64,000 nucleotides of DNA from Atriophallophorus winterbourni (Eukaryota > Platyhelminthes > Trematoda > Plagiorchiida > Microphallidae), in contig JACCGJ010000619.1 in the NCBI GenBank assembly GCA_013407085.1, positions 20,328-84,327 on the forward strand, read 5' to 3'. Made by a program: the position numbers and the translations under genes. The notes under the pieces were generated by a model. The model saw only the letters and a program-made list of their open reading frames with translations, was not told where the DNA came from and did not search any database. Each line of letters starts with the position of its first letter. Within the stretch, counting starts at the first letter, position 1. Positions 9,479 to 20,618 of the stretch are shown here, piece after piece.

Positions 9479-11953
9479 TTATACAAGCGTTTCAAATTTT
9501 CCTGTAGATGTGCACATACGGATATGTAGAGGAAGAGAATTCCAAAGTTGTGCATATCTAATTAAGAAAAAGTAACGTCTAACTTTAGCGCGAGAGAAAG
9601 GGATATTCAATAGCCTTGTTCGATTACGCAGATCATATTGAATATAATCGCGAAAGCGCATGCCAGACTGAAGCTTAACTCGCTGTTGAGTAATGATTCG
9701 GAAGAAAAGAAGAAGATTCAGACGAATTCTGCGTAGCCATAGTGGTTCGACACTCAGCAAATTACACCTTTCATGATAAGGCAAAGGATTAGAATAGACC
9801 AAAGTTATTTTGGTGAAAGTACGTTGAAGCCTCTCTAAGAGAAAAGAATCACGCCTCCCCATGTGGGAATATATGATATTACAAAAATCAAGAATTGGCA
9901 GAACCTTCATTTTATATAGTGCAATTTTGCATTCACGTAAGAGGAATTTATGGTTAATTAAACCAAAGTTTTGTCGTGCTCTCGTGAGGAGATGTCTCGC
10001 TTGCTCATGAAAATTCAGAGAAGAGAAATACCTAAATCCGAGATCCCTAACTTCTGCAGAAGGAGTTATGGTTGAGCCATTTAATGTAAGTGTGTCACAG
10101 GGGATTAAGCAGCGTAATCCCATATAGTGTGTCTTAGGAGCCGAAAATTCTAATCCCCATTGTGCGCCCCAGCTTGATAGAGATGCAAGATTAGTGTTAA
10201 GGGATATCAGAGTTTGTGGCATTTCATTAGGTGGAAATGATAGGACGACTTTTATGTCATCAGCGAAGATAAAGAGTTTAGAGTGGTTCAAAACACTTTG
10301 CAGATCATTAACATAGATGACAAAAAGAGGGGGGCCTAGAACGCTGCTCTGAATTACGCCACTTGGAATCGGCTGATTAGGTGAAGTAACACCGTGAACG
10401 CTAAATGAAAAGGTGCGATCAGACAGAAAAGAATAAAACCAGCCTAATAAAGGCCCATGAATACCTAAAAATGATAACTTCAAAAGGATTAGCGTATGTG
10501 GAACCCGATCGAAAGCCTTGCTTATGTCTAGGAATACAATAATCACTGATAATCCTTGGTCTAGTGAACTGGTTATGTGATCTAGATATTCTAACTGGCA
10601 GGTTGCACAAGATTTTTGGTTTAGGAAACCATGTTGGACTGGGGAGAACGCATCTGGGCCAAGGTAGTCCAACAAAGATTTCTTAATTAAATTTTCAAAT
10701 AACCTTAAGAGAATAGGAGTGTGATTATTAGGACGATAATTCGTAACGAGGTTCGAATTACCAGATTTTAAACGAGGGATAATAACCGAGTGTTTCCAAT
10801 GAGTTGGAAAGATTCCGGATTTGAGAGAAATATTAAAAAGATTTAATAAGAGTAAGGAAAAATCTTCACTGCTGTTGTGTAAGATGGCTGATATAAAACC
10901 TACACCATCGGGCTTGTAAGAAATTTTACTTCGACGGGAAATATCTTTTATTTCTTTTAAAGTCAAAGTATAGGAGTGAATAGTATTTAAGGGAACGTTA
11001 TTGTTTGCCGGTGGATGGTAAATGTTATTATTAAATGAGCTGCTGAAGAATGAAGAGAAAGCCTGACTTATTGTGGGCGGGTCAGTAGTGACTACATCCT
11101 TATTGTCTTTTTGATAAATAATTGAAGAGATGTCACGTTTTAATGAGATACATCTATTCTTCGTAAGACAATTCAGAGACTTAGATTTTGAATTACTGCT
11201 TAAAGCCTTTCTTTCTTGACGCTCTAGGAGGCGAATTTTAATACCTGGGGGAGAGTTACATAGCTCATGTCGGCGTATAACAGAGAAGAAGTCAAACTTA
11301 TGATTCGCAGAAGTAGAGAGACGAGCAATCTTTTTTTCGAGAAGGGTTATGGGGTTATGTTTACTTCTTTTAATATGAGAGGTAGACGAACTCCGAAGGC
11401 TTGCTAGGAGGTTATCATGGAAAATCGAAGAAATACGATTAAAGTCTGAAGAAAGAAAAAATTCAGTGCAGTCGTTGTCTCTGAGAAGATTCGAAAACTT
11501 AGTCCAGTTGATATAAATTTTCTCATCATTGTGAATATATTCCGGCTTCCGAAAAAGGCGCAGAATGCAAGAGACCATATTGTGGTCGCAACCGGGCAGT
11601 GGGGCTAAAATTTCAACGTTGCTGGGATCAGTACCTAGAGTGAAGATCAGGTCTAAAATGCTGGATAGTCTTGTAGGCTTACTCACAGATTGTGTGAAAC
11701 CTAAAAGATTAATCGTTTTAGCGGATGCTGAAAATTTATTCGAAATGTAGGGGTATTTCCAGCTGATGCATGGCATGTTGAAATCCCCAGCAATAATTTT
11801 ATTGCTGAGAGGGGCAATGGATGCCTCAGTAAAGACATTTATAAGCTTATCAATAGTGAGTGTGGAAGGAGATGGTGGGTTATAGATGCACCTTATGAGA
11901 GCATCAAGAGAGGGCATGGTGATCCAAATTGAGTCATCTAGATCTTCTAACAT
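9479..11953 (-). CDS. LINE family B ORF2: endonuclease (partial) and reverse transcriptase, 824 codons
   Basis: Open from ATG 11953 to a stop at 9479, the longest frame in the window. It starts inside the AP-endonuclease domain (IAGDFNMPCISW, about residues 57-68; CDHNMVS matches the SDH box). The RT domain is at about residues 340-640, with KPDGVGFIS, FLDISKAFDRVPH, a SGVIQSSVLGPPLFVIY variant of the SGVPQGSVLGPLLF box, and an intact FADD catalytic pair. A typical CR1-like C-terminal domain follows (ILDFCNIIYSHMGRRDSFLLERLQR). The first part of the endonuclease is lost to upstream frameshifts, so this copy probably cannot transpose. It would act on its own RNA in target-primed reverse transcription. 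Confidence 0.88.
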   Translation of the reverse strand: MLEDLDDSIWITMPSLDALIRCIYNPPSPSTLTIDKLINVFTEASIAPLSNKIIAGDFNMPCISWKYPYISNKFSASAKTINLLGFTQSVSKPTRLSSILDLIFTLGTDPSNVEILAPLPGCDHNMVSCILRLFRKPEYIHNDEKIYINWTKFSNLLRDNDCTEFFLSSDFNRISSIFHDNLLASLRSSSTSHIKRSKHNPITLLEKKIARLSTSANHKFDFFSVIRRHELCNSPPGIKIRLLERQERKALSSNSKSKSLNCLTKNRCISLKRDISSIIYQKDNKDVVTTDPPTISQAFSSFFSSSFNNNIYHPPANNNVPLNTIHSYTLTLKEIKDISRRSKISYKPDGVGFISAILHNSSEDFSLLLLNLFNISLKSGIFPTHWKHSVIIPRLKSGNSNLVTNYRPNNHTPILLRLFENLIKKSLLDYLGPDAFSPVQHGFLNQKSCATCQLEYLDHITSSLDQGLSVIIVFLDISKAFDRVPHTLILLKLSFLGIHGPLLGWFYSFLSDRTFSFSVHGVTSPNQPIPSGVIQSSVLGPPLFVIYVNDLQSVLNHSKLFIFADDIKVVLSFPPNEMPQTLISLNTNLASLSSWGAQWGLEFSAPKTHYMGLRCLIPCDTLTLNGSTITPSAEVRDLGFRYFSSLNFHEQARHLLTRARQNFGLINHKFLLRECKIALYKMKVLPILDFCNIIYSHMGRRDSFLLERLQRTFTKITLVYSNPLPYHERCNLLSVEPLWLRRIRLNLLLFFRIITQQRVKLQSGMRFRDYIQYDLRNRTRLLNIPFSRAKVRRYFFLIRYAQLWNSLPLHIRMCTSTGKFETLV

Positions 11954-12826
11954 ATGAGAACGTCATGAGATGTCCACGTCTCTGTGATGAGAACTATTTC
12001 GTACGGGTTTGGGATCAAGAAATATTTTCATGGGTAGGAAGCTTAGAGATAATCGACTGTGTATTAAATAATAGACGATTAATTTTAGGATACTTAACAT
12101 GTGTAACCGAAAGTGATTTACATGAGTGGTCTGAAATTGATGGTGTCAATTCAAGTAAGGGTTTTGGTAATGAAGAGGGAAACTTTGCTGAGGAAAATTT
12201 TGCATCGGTATATACCTGGTTTGAAAAGGGTCCAGGTAGGTATTAAACGGGTTTCCGTTCATGAAGGGACGCTGATCTAGGGTACCTGACGTGTATTGAA
12301 GTGGAAAATGGTAGAGTCTTAGAGAAGGATAGTGAGGACGTGAATGCTCGGGAAAGAAAGGACTATGGGAAGGAATATTTGGGCCAAATGGGTCAGATGT
12401 GACCGGGAAGTGTCTATGGACGAGGTGATAAGTTTATAAACCATGGGTTGGTTAATATTCATCGAAGTTTCGCTTGGCCCTATGCATACTATTGATGTGT
12501 GGTCCACCTCGAAGTAGTGGCGAATTTGCCTTAAATACATGGAGCACGAGATTTTTAGTAGATTTACCTGACGATCGAGCTGCGGGGCGTACATCTGCAG
12601 TGACCGTTTCAACAGTGGTGAGATTGCATTCATGGACAGGAGTTGTAGTATCAATGTTTAAATTAGGTTTAGCTATAAAGGGGATGCTACCTGAAGTTGG
12701 TATATCATCAAAAGCTGAGGCTTGGTGTATAGATGTTGATGTGGAATTATCAACGACAATATCCAGGTTTATTAAATTGGGGATAACTGTTGAGGGTTTT
12801 ACTACGTTGCAACGCTTAAGAAGGCA

Positions 12827-13690
12827 TTAGCTTTGTAAGGATGTGTTGTCTGGCTTGATCAACACATTGGAAAATTGAGGTAAGGATTTTAAAACATGTT
12901 GATTATTAAGTATATGTAACGCATAATTTTCGGTAACACATTTTAATAATACCGAGGCACAACTGCGGTTAGAAGGCTTTCTAAGCCTAATTACAGATGC
13001 CGATTCTATAAGAGAGGACATATCGAGACATTAGTAACTTTTTAAGGTCCACTAAACGGTATCTACCGCCTACATTAAGAAGAATAATGTTTTTAGCACG
13101 GTTCCGACTCTGCTCAATTTCTGAGGTCAGCGACACTATGAAACGACCCGTTTGTTGAAGTAAATCAGAGTCTAACACTTAACTTAGGTCAAGAAGGATA
13201 GCTAGTGGTTATAATATACTGCAAATTTTAGAAACCGTGGACAGCTTATCCGCGACTAATTCAATCTTGTTTTCTAGGTTCCGTACAGTGGACAGAACCG
13301 TGGAAATATTTCTATCAATAAACACCAAACATTTTTTAATTGAGATGTAGTTCGGTGTGTTGCTCTTGAAGATTTTGATAGCATGTAATGAGACATATCG
13401 ACAGTATAAATATAAGTATGTCTAGTGCAGATAAAACACATGCGAAAATTTTGAACCACGAGCGTATATATGAAACTCCTATGCCATTGCCCTTTGTTTC
13501 ATTCACTTTTTTGTCCTGCTTCGTTGTACAAATGTATTACGTTGAGACGCTTTCTTGGAAACAAACATTGAATGTTCCTCCAATATAGATTTCAGGTGAT
13601 TATCCGGATCAGAGTAATCCAGTTGTGTGCAACTAGTGCATTGTAACTCGGCACACAGAGCACGGTAGTTCACTCTTCTGGCGCATTTCG
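12827..13690 (-). pseudogene. LINE family B ORF1 remnant (PHD-like finger, RRM-like)
   Basis: Minus-strand frames give a cysteine-rich start (C-A-R-R, LCAEL, CTSC then DPDNHLKSILEEHSM), like the PHD finger of CR1 ORF1 proteins. Next comes LDSDLLQQTGRFIVSLTSEI and an RNA-binding-like segment (NIILLNVGGRY, then VIRLRKPSNRSCASVLLK). Stops and frameshifts break the frame repeatedly. Confidence 0.6.
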
Positions 13691-13724
13691 TTCCGTCACT
13701 GATGTGCCTAGCGCTACAAACCTA

Positions 13725-14110
13725 CTCGAATTCTAGGACAACGCGATCGCTTCGTCCGATTGTTGGTTTTTGAACGATATTCTTCACAGCTGTATGATCT
13801 GATGTAAGTATTAAGTCCAAGGTAGACGGTTGGTCTGATTCCCTCATACGAGTAAATCTAAAAACGTTGTTATAAAGGGGTGCGTAATCCAAGACGGCTC
13901 ACAGTTCACATTCAAGTGTCTCTGATGGATGATCATCCCGGCTGTAGATCTGGGGAAAGTTTAAATCCCTCATTATCAATATTTGATTATTGTACCGCGT
14001 TGTTACATAGCGCAAAGCATTAAACAGTTTATTGTGTAGGTCGACAGTTGCTGTTGAAGAACGATAGATCACTCCAATAATGATATGTGATATGTGAACT
14101 CTACTCGATT
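13725..14110 (-). pseudogene. LINE AP-endonuclease fragment, displaced
   Basis: The minus-strand frame carries IIIGVIYRSS, ILIMRDLNFPQI (the GDFN motif with G changed to R) and, after a stop, DLILTS and GRSDRVVLEFE. This is the middle and end of a CR1 endonuclease. It is fused at about 14110 to the reverse transcriptase of another LINE (14110-16073), where endonuclease cannot follow RT in one element. It may be the missing 5' part of the LINE at 6389-8200, split by the family B insertion. Confidence 0.6.
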
Positions 14111-16073
14111 CCCCAAATTCATGCTCCTGCATTTGTTGAAGTCAAACAACAGTTTGTTCTTCAACGCTCAGCTGTGAAGCGTATCAAGATCCTCTTGTAA
14201 TAGCAGACAGTCTTCTGGACTACGAATGCTGCGCCAAATCTTTATGTCGTTCGCAAATAACGAAATGTTACATCGAACAATTTCCGGTATTTTATTGACA
14301 TAAACCAGAAAGAGGATCGGACCAAGGACTGAGCCTTAGGGAACTCCGCTAGTTGCTGCAATTGGTTTGGATAATGCACCATCAACACGTACCTGGTTAG
14401 TGCGATTTGTTAGGTAGTCATTTAGCCAATTCAGCAACTTTCCAGTGATACCAAGCCAATCAAGCTTCTGCAGTAGTAGGGAATGGTCAACACGATCGAA
14501 TGCTTTCGAAATATCTAAGTAGCACGCGTGTATTGCTTGTCCCTTATCTACCGATTTTGTCCAATCATCTAGCGTTACCAGTAAATTAGACAAACAGGAA
14601 AAATTTCGTCTGAATCCATGCTTGTTCCTCGAAAGCAACTAATAATTCATGAAATGTTTCATTAGATCTTCAAAAATGATTCGCTCAAGTAATTTTGAAA
14701 TCACTAGTAACAGAGTAACGGGTCGGTAATTGGAAACATCGGAGCGATTTCCACCTTTGTAAATTGGAGAGATTATTCCTCGTTTCCAATCTGTAGGAAT
14801 CACCTCGCTTCCCACTGTTTGCTCGAACAAATAAGTGAGTGGTTTGTATAGCAAACTCGCAAATTGCTTTAATATTTTCGGGGTTATTCCGTCGGCCTCA
14901 GGAGACTTTCCGGTTTTGAGATTGAATAAACCTTGGAGGACCCGTTTCTCAGTGACACTCATTTCACTCAGGGCAACCGTGTTTGAAATTTTTGGATTTG
15001 GGCTGTTTATTGCTTGTTCTATCGGGTTGAATACCGATGAATAAAACTTGGCTAAAGCATCAGCAGTTTCTGCTGCAGTTGTTGTTGGTCCAGCTGATGT
15101 GTTCACGGACGCTACTCCAGGTTTCACCTTGATTTGATCGTTAACCATACGATATAGTATTTTGGGGTTTCGCTCCACCATGCTTGATATCACTTCTTGG
15201 AACTACAACTTGTCTTGGATGACAAATTTGTTTACTTTGTTCCACAGTAAACGGAATGTTTCCCAGGTCTCGGATGATGGATTTTGCCGACGGTGTCGCC
15301 AAGCAATGTTTCGTACCGTTAACCACTAACGAGTTCGGCTTCTTAATTTAAATTCAAAGTTTTTTTCTTGAGTTCCTGAGGACAAATTCGGAGCTCACTT
15401 CGATTGAACTTTTGAGATTAGATATTAGCCATATCCAAAAGTCATGTACGTTGCTGGTTTCCGGTTGGCAGTTAAACGTGTTTTTCAGAGCATCACTCAA
15501 CGCCATAGTGTTGATCCGCCTAACTCTTTTACGGGCATCATTTGTTCTTACAGCTTCAAACAGATAGTCAAACTGGATGACGACGTGATCACTTAGTCCC
15601 AGTGGACTTTCGTAAGCAACGTTATCAATGTCATGTTCATTGCTTGTCAGAACGAGATCTAAGAGTGAGGGTTAATCGTTTCCGCGGTATCGGGTATTAC
15701 ATGTAATGTGATTATGAAGAGGAATATCGTCAAACAACTCACCGAATGCGCGCTCGAGGGAGTGTTTTGGGTATATGGTACTGCTCTGCAGATTCGGTAA
15801 ATTGAAGTCACCCATAATCAAAAATCCACAAGTGTATCTGGAAGTAGCCATGCGAATTTTATCCAGTAGGGCCAGATTGTAAGTTTCCTGTGCAGACGGT
15901 GGGCGATATACTACTCCCAAAACACAGTCTTCGCCGTTAGCTAGTCGGATTGAGCACCAGAGTGTATCCAGTAACACGATGTCTGGATCCGTAATCTCAC
16001 GGCACAGAAGGTTTTGGCTATAATACAAAGCTACTCCTCCTCTGGTTTCACGGTCATGACGAATAAGTGACAT
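14110..16073 (-). pseudogene. LINE family C ORF2, broken (endonuclease and RT)
   Basis: Three minus-strand blocks. 16073-15672 is endonuclease (ETRGGVALYYSQ, VLGVVYRPPS, FLIMGDFNLP). 15193-14639 is linker and RT (KTGKSPEADGITPKIL, DWKRGIISPIYKGG, SNYRPVTLL). 14638-14336 continues RT (GFRRNFSC, YLDISKAFDRVDHSLLL, TSGVP). Beyond a TAG at the SGVP box it continues to QEDLDTLHS with FAND in place of FADD. The 3' third is missing; an endonuclease fragment of another copy follows. Stops and shifts make it non-functional. Confidence 0.85.
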
Positions 16074-16199
16074 TCCTGGTAATTCTAGTTCACTATTTGT
16101 TTCCGAGACATTGTGCGTTGGTGTAGATGCATTTCATAGTTGTTTTTCTCAACAAGGATGGGGTGTGGGGAAGAAGGCTAGTGGAGTGCAGAATATATG

Positions 16200-17738
16200 T
16201 TAGGCCGACTCCTCCAGAGTCGGCAACTGAAGGTTTTTTGCTTGCAGGGATGCTTGATCGTTTTGGGGTTGTACTGTTGGAACACAGTGATCTATCGTAT
16301 CGGCTGAAATTGTTTCTGACACGTCAACAACTGATTGACTTGGTAGTGTTTCTATTGAACTTAGTGGTGCATCTATCTTTCCAATATGGTGTTTCGATGC
16401 ACCTAGTCTAATTTCTCGCGGGATTATTCTGCGGCCATTTTCCCAACGAGTTTTGACCGTGTTCAACATATCATTACGCAAGAACGTTATTTTAAGGGGC
16501 TTAGGACCGATGCCCTTATAATTCGTAGATTTGGGGATGCGGAACGTGTCCGTCACAGCTACATCATGCAAACCAAGTATATCACTGAGGAATCTCCATT
16601 GTAACTGATCGTGTTTGCGCTGCACCGCTTTATCAGTTGCTTCATCAGCTTCTGGAACTCCCAAAAGGATTATACTTCGATCATCCCTCTGTTTCGTTTG
16701 GTTTCGTTGCTGGTCCTTTCGGGCCCTTTCCCACCAGGGCACATCAGCAAAGATCCTTTCAGTGGTCTCTGAACGCTCCTTACGCAGGAGTAGAGCGGAT
16801 AGTAAGATGTTTTCAAGATCCCTTTCAGAATGAACCGTGATTCTAAGCAATCTTGGCTGGTCCAGATGTGAAGAAGTAGGTTTACGACTCAGTCGTATCA
16901 ATGATAGAGGTTCAACTGGCTCCAAGTCCATGTTGTTGCACAACCTTTTCCATTTTTCTTTATCGTGCTTTAGCCTGTCCCCTAGTAAGGTGGCACTCGT
17001 TTCCTTTACGTTGGTGCAAATCACGCTTAGTCAATGGACTGAATGTACACCGTGTGTTTGGCGCTTTCGCTGGTTGCTGGACGTTTCAACTACCTTAGAT
17101 CGAATACCTATAGTGTCCACTTTGGGAGTGTTTTGCACGATGACTTTTGGTTTTGAACCTAAGGGTTTTCGCTGATCCTTCGGGTGAGCAGGTGGCTTTG
17201 GCTTCGTATCTTTTTGTGGACCAGGGATGTTTTGGGCAGACAGGCCTTTAACAGTCGCATTTGTAAAGGTGGCCTTTTGATGAAAAGGACGCTCCTCAAG
17301 ACACTCCGGCACATTTGCAACAGCTGAACATTCGTGTTGAAAGATCGAAGATTTAGCGTTTATCTGACTGGTATTACCGTCAGTGGTTTCCGATTTATTG
17401 AAAAACATACTGGCAAACTGAGAATTTTGAGTCTCTACCGATGTCTTAAACATTTGTATGATAAGCTCTAAGCTCAGCATCCGATCATCCAGGCTGCTAT
17501 GCGCAACACTTGTTCGAGCAGTTAAATCTGCGTTTGGTTTAGCTCGACAACTTTTGCACACGTAGCATACACCAGGCATGTTTTCATCCATCAGGATCGA
17601 TAGCACATCCGAAGTCAACGATTTGTCACATTTTGCGTGACATTTGTGGGAACAGTTTTGACACGTGACAGATTTGACCTTAGCACTGATGACTTTCATG
17701 CAGACGACGCACGTTTCGCGAACATCAGATTGTTTCAT
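16200..17738 (-). pseudogene. LINE family C ORF1 with one in-frame TGA
   Basis: Starts at ATG 17738. An N-terminal PHD-like finger (CVVCMKV, CQNCSHKCHAKC, then VCYVCKSC) is followed by a Pro/Lys-rich linker and an in-frame TGA at 17031-17033. The same frame then continues to 16200 with RSIILLGVPEADEATDKA and an RRM-like core (ITFLRNDMLNTVKTRWENG). Reading through the single stop gives about 510 aa, the usual organisation of CR1-clade ORF1 nucleic-acid-binding proteins. The next LINE ORF (endonuclease) starts 130 bp downstream. One stop codon is the only obvious lesion. Confidence 0.8.
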
Positions 17739-17756
17739 GTTAACGGGGTCAACCAA

Positions 17757-18196
17757 AAGTACAAATCAGAGCACAAAAATCGATACGGCTGCGGTTGGTT
17801 TGTGTGGTATTGGGCGGAGTTGACGGAAAATGACGGGTTGTCGGAAAATTTCGTCACTCGATTTAGCTGCTAATTTGCCAGATTCCCTTTGAGATTTTTG
17901 GCGTGAATTTGATATTACATTGTGTATTTCTCCGAGTAGTTCCCGACAATGATAAACACCGATGGGGTAATCGAACAGGAGAAAAACAAAAGCGATTCAA
18001 ATAAACGAACAAACTGTGGAAAAATCCACGGTTGACGTACACAAAGAACGACACGTCGCAGATGGATGATTTTTGTATGAATAGATCCGATGTAGCAAAC
18101 TTTCAGATAGATATCTAAAAATCAAACCGATCGGATGAAAACCAAGAAAGTTATATCCAAAAATATCGGTGGTCAAAATTAATCCAACCGCACGTC
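17757..18196 (-). mobile_element. LINE family C 5'UTR
   Basis: Non-coding, about 440 bp, conserved with 4521-4980 on the plus strand, including the first bases of both copies. This defines the 5' end of a full-length family C element at about 18196. Confidence 0.7.
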
Positions 18197-18200
18197 ACGT

Positions 18201-18790
18201 CAAGTATTTTTGATGTGAGTCTAGGGAGAGGCCATATTGCGACAGAAATATTTTTTTAAGATCGACTAGAGGATATCTGTCAGCCACGTTGAGAAGAAAA
18301 AGATTTTTTGGCACGGCTTTGACGCTGATCAATTTCTGAGGTTAGCGACTTTATAAATCGACCCGTGCGGTGAAGTAAATCAGAGTTTAATACACAACTA
18401 GGGTCAAGTAGAATGGTAAGAGGCTCTAAGATATTGCAAATGTTCGGAACCGTGGACAGCTTAGCCGTGACGGAATCGATCTTGTTTTCTAGGTTCTGTA
18501 CCGTGGACAGGACCATAGACATATTTTCGTCCAGAACAACCGAAATTTTTTCAATTGAGATGTAGTACGGTATGCTGTTCTTGACGATTTCGAATGCTTG
18601 TAATGCGACAGAATGATCCGGAATAAAATACGTAAAGTGTGATGACGAGAATGATGACTTGCCAAATTTCGAACACCCGCTCTTTTTTCACTAATCACTA
18701 ATTCCATTAAGGAGATTTTTGGAGTCGTAGTTTTCTTCCTAGATATAACAAAACCTTCATTACCGTTCTCCATTAATTGTTATTATCGAA
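18201..18790 (-). pseudogene. LINE family B ORF1 fragment
   Basis: Nucleotide-level match to 13070-13400. It shares LNSDLLHRTGRFIKSLTSEI and, in another frame, LFLLNVADRYPLVDLKKIF. It ends exactly where the family C 5' end begins, so the family C element inserted into this older copy. Confidence 0.65.
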
Positions 18791-18904
18791 ACTTAAATTT
18801 ATTTGGCATCGAAGGTAATCTTTCCTGGAAAACATCTTTTCTTACTTATCACACACACTATTTGGACATCAAGGCCCCAGATCTCGGAGCTTGCCGATTA
18901 AAAA

Positions 18905-19080
18905 AAGGTTAAAACAAGGCTTAAAACAGGGTTAAAACAAGGTAGCGTATTAGGCTCGTTATTATTTCTTATATATAGAAATGACGATGTTGATGGTGAA
19001 CTCTTCATATTTGCTGATGACATGAGAATCATTATCACTTTTACAGCTATTCAAATACAAACGTATGTAGCTAGACGGAA
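18905..19080 (+). pseudogene. LINE RT fragment with FADD box
   Basis: Plus-strand translation GSVLGSLLFLIY...FIFADDMRIII covers the GSVLGPLLF and FADD motifs. Short and isolated, preceded by a thrice-repeated GGTTAAAACA(A/G)G string. Confidence 0.6.
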
Positions 19081-19756
19081 CACGTATTTCGAATAGGTAG
19101 TCCTGCATTACGTGTCAGCTAGAATATTCAGACTACGTAACCGTTATAACTTATCAAGGATAACGGGGAGTTTTCTTAGATATTAGCAACGCATTTTTAA
19201 GGTTCCTTATTTTCTTCTTCTTCTTCTAAAAGGTGTATTTTCGGACCCCCATTTTATTTGTTCGGCTAATATCTTTCTAATCATACATTCTCAGCTTCTC
19301 TTAACTGCAAATCCTCTGAAACAAAATTTATACCAAGTGAAGTTATTCGTGCTAGGTGCGCAACTTTTTCTTATTTATATTATTGGTGTGCAAAACTTTG
19401 TTAAATACTCGAAGCTCTTTATCTCTTGTATTTACATTTTCCTCTACAGAAAAATCGCAGCCTATAGACTCCCTCAACGATGATTTTTCAAACCTTCCAA
19501 TTCGGGGCTCACACTGGGGGTAAAAATTCTCAACTCCAAAGACGCAATTCGTGGGTATACGCTGTTCAATACCACAAAGTACTTTGATTTTTAACAATAC
19601 ACCACACGCATCCTCTAACGAAATCAGTGACCTGGGATTTGAATATTTTCCATCTCCTAATTTGAACTAACAATTACGATTTATGATAGCAAGAGGTATA
19701 CAGAATTTTGGAATGAACAATCGAAAATTCCTAAAACGCGAATGTAGACTAAGTCT

Positions 19757-20166
19757 TGTAGTGGACTAAGGAAAAATAGTCTAGCACTACACACAAAATG
19801 GCAAAAATGGAAAGAACTCACTAAAAGACCAAAGGAGCAAATGTCCAAATAAAGATCCAGAGAAGTCCAACGATAGCAAAATAATCCACACAGGAAAAGT
19901 CCAAGTGATGATGGAATCCAAGGTGCAGAAAGTGCTAAAATGTTGGAGGATCCGTTAATCACATTTCCGGCACGCGGCGACCCACGCAAACTCCGCAATC
20001 GCGGAAGAAGACAAAGTCTGTGTTCCAAATTGTATTAACCGCCAAAAAGTGTATTGTACAAGCATTGATACAAATGAAGTGTACATGGCCGAAAAAGGAA
20101 TAATCATACAAGGCCAAAAATTTATGTACAAAAAACTAAGATACAAAATGAATGCAGTTCGCTACA
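19757..20166 (-). repeat. 3' terminal repeat of TRIM-like element
   Basis: Begins TGTAGTGGAC and ends GTTCGCTACA on the plus strand, so it has inverted TGTAG/CTACA termini. It differs from the partner at 20611-21019 at about ten positions, most within its first 25 bp, plus one single-base indel. Confidence 0.85.
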
Positions 20167-20189
20167 ATACTCCCCCACCAGAGCGTTAG

Positions 20190-20459
20190 TTATGCTTGAA
20201 GTAAGGATAACATACGCTCGAAATGTTCATATGGCCACGTAGTCAGCAAGACGTTTGGGCCAATGCGCATGTCTACCAGTTCGAGTTTGAACAGGGGTAG
20301 AAAGCCCGAAGGATTGGGATGAACATGGGGGGAGGTAGGCGGTTGTGATTGCGGAGTAATGAAGCTTGGTGGAGTTGGCGGTTTAACCACACGAAAGCTG
20401 GTTTTGTGCACGGAATATGCTGTGATTGTAGGATCTTTATTAATAGAGGACTCGCTCAT
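20190..20459 (-). CDS. Small Pro-rich ORF in TRIM-like element (89 aa)
   Basis: ATG at 20459, stop at 20190, just before the polypurine tract. The middle is rich in Pro, Ser and Thr (VKPPTPPSFITPQSQPP). The C-terminal third (FKLELVDMRIGPNVLLTTW) is not proline-rich and could be a truncated Gag remnant. I recognise no domain. Its placement between primer site and polypurine tract is where Gag begins in LTR elements. Function unknown. Confidence 0.45.
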   Translation of the reverse strand: MSESSINKDPTITAYSVHKTSFRVVKPPTPPSFITPQSQPPTSPHVHPNPSGFLPLFKLELVDMRIGPNVLLTTWPYEHFERMLSLLQA

Positions 20460-20550
20460 GGTTGGGTGTTAAGTGAGTATTCCAAAAAATAAGCCAAAAA
20501 ATGACAAATACGAAGATATCGTAAATGCAAAAAAATTGCAGTTTGTCGAG

Positions 20551-20618
20551 GCTCACCAATTATGTGGTAGTCGGGCTCACCAATTATGTGGTAGTCGGGC
20601 TCACCAATTATGTAGTGG
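20551..20618. repeat. 24-bp tandem repeat, about 2.8 units
   Basis: GCTCACCAATTATGTGGTAG plus TCGG repeats at 20551, 20575 and 20599. On the minus strand each unit holds TGGTGAGC, the putative primer-binding site sequence of the TRIM-like element, so the site is present three times next to the 5' terminal repeat. Confidence 0.85.

Larger units (their letters stand above)
9000..13720 (-). mobile_element. Nearly full-length CR1-like LINE (family B)
   Basis: A minus-strand non-LTR retrotransposon of about 4.7 kb. From 5' to 3' it has: a degraded ORF1 with a PHD-like cysteine cluster (about 13690-13560) and an RRM-like segment (13178-12830); the start of an AP-type endonuclease in shifted frames (12080-11960, NPYEIVLITETW); a long ORF2 (11953-9479); and a 3' region with an internal 171-bp-period duplication. 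Both ends abut pieces of other LINEs, so this copy probably inserted into an older LINE. A second copy of its ORF1 is at 18201-18790, and another ORF2 fragment on the plus strand is interrupted by the TRIM-like element at 19757. Confidence 0.8.

Noticed and set aside
19757..20166. The 410-bp direct repeat first considered as a plain segmental duplication
   Set aside because: TG...CA ends, target duplication and exact LINE interruption fit an LTR element better.
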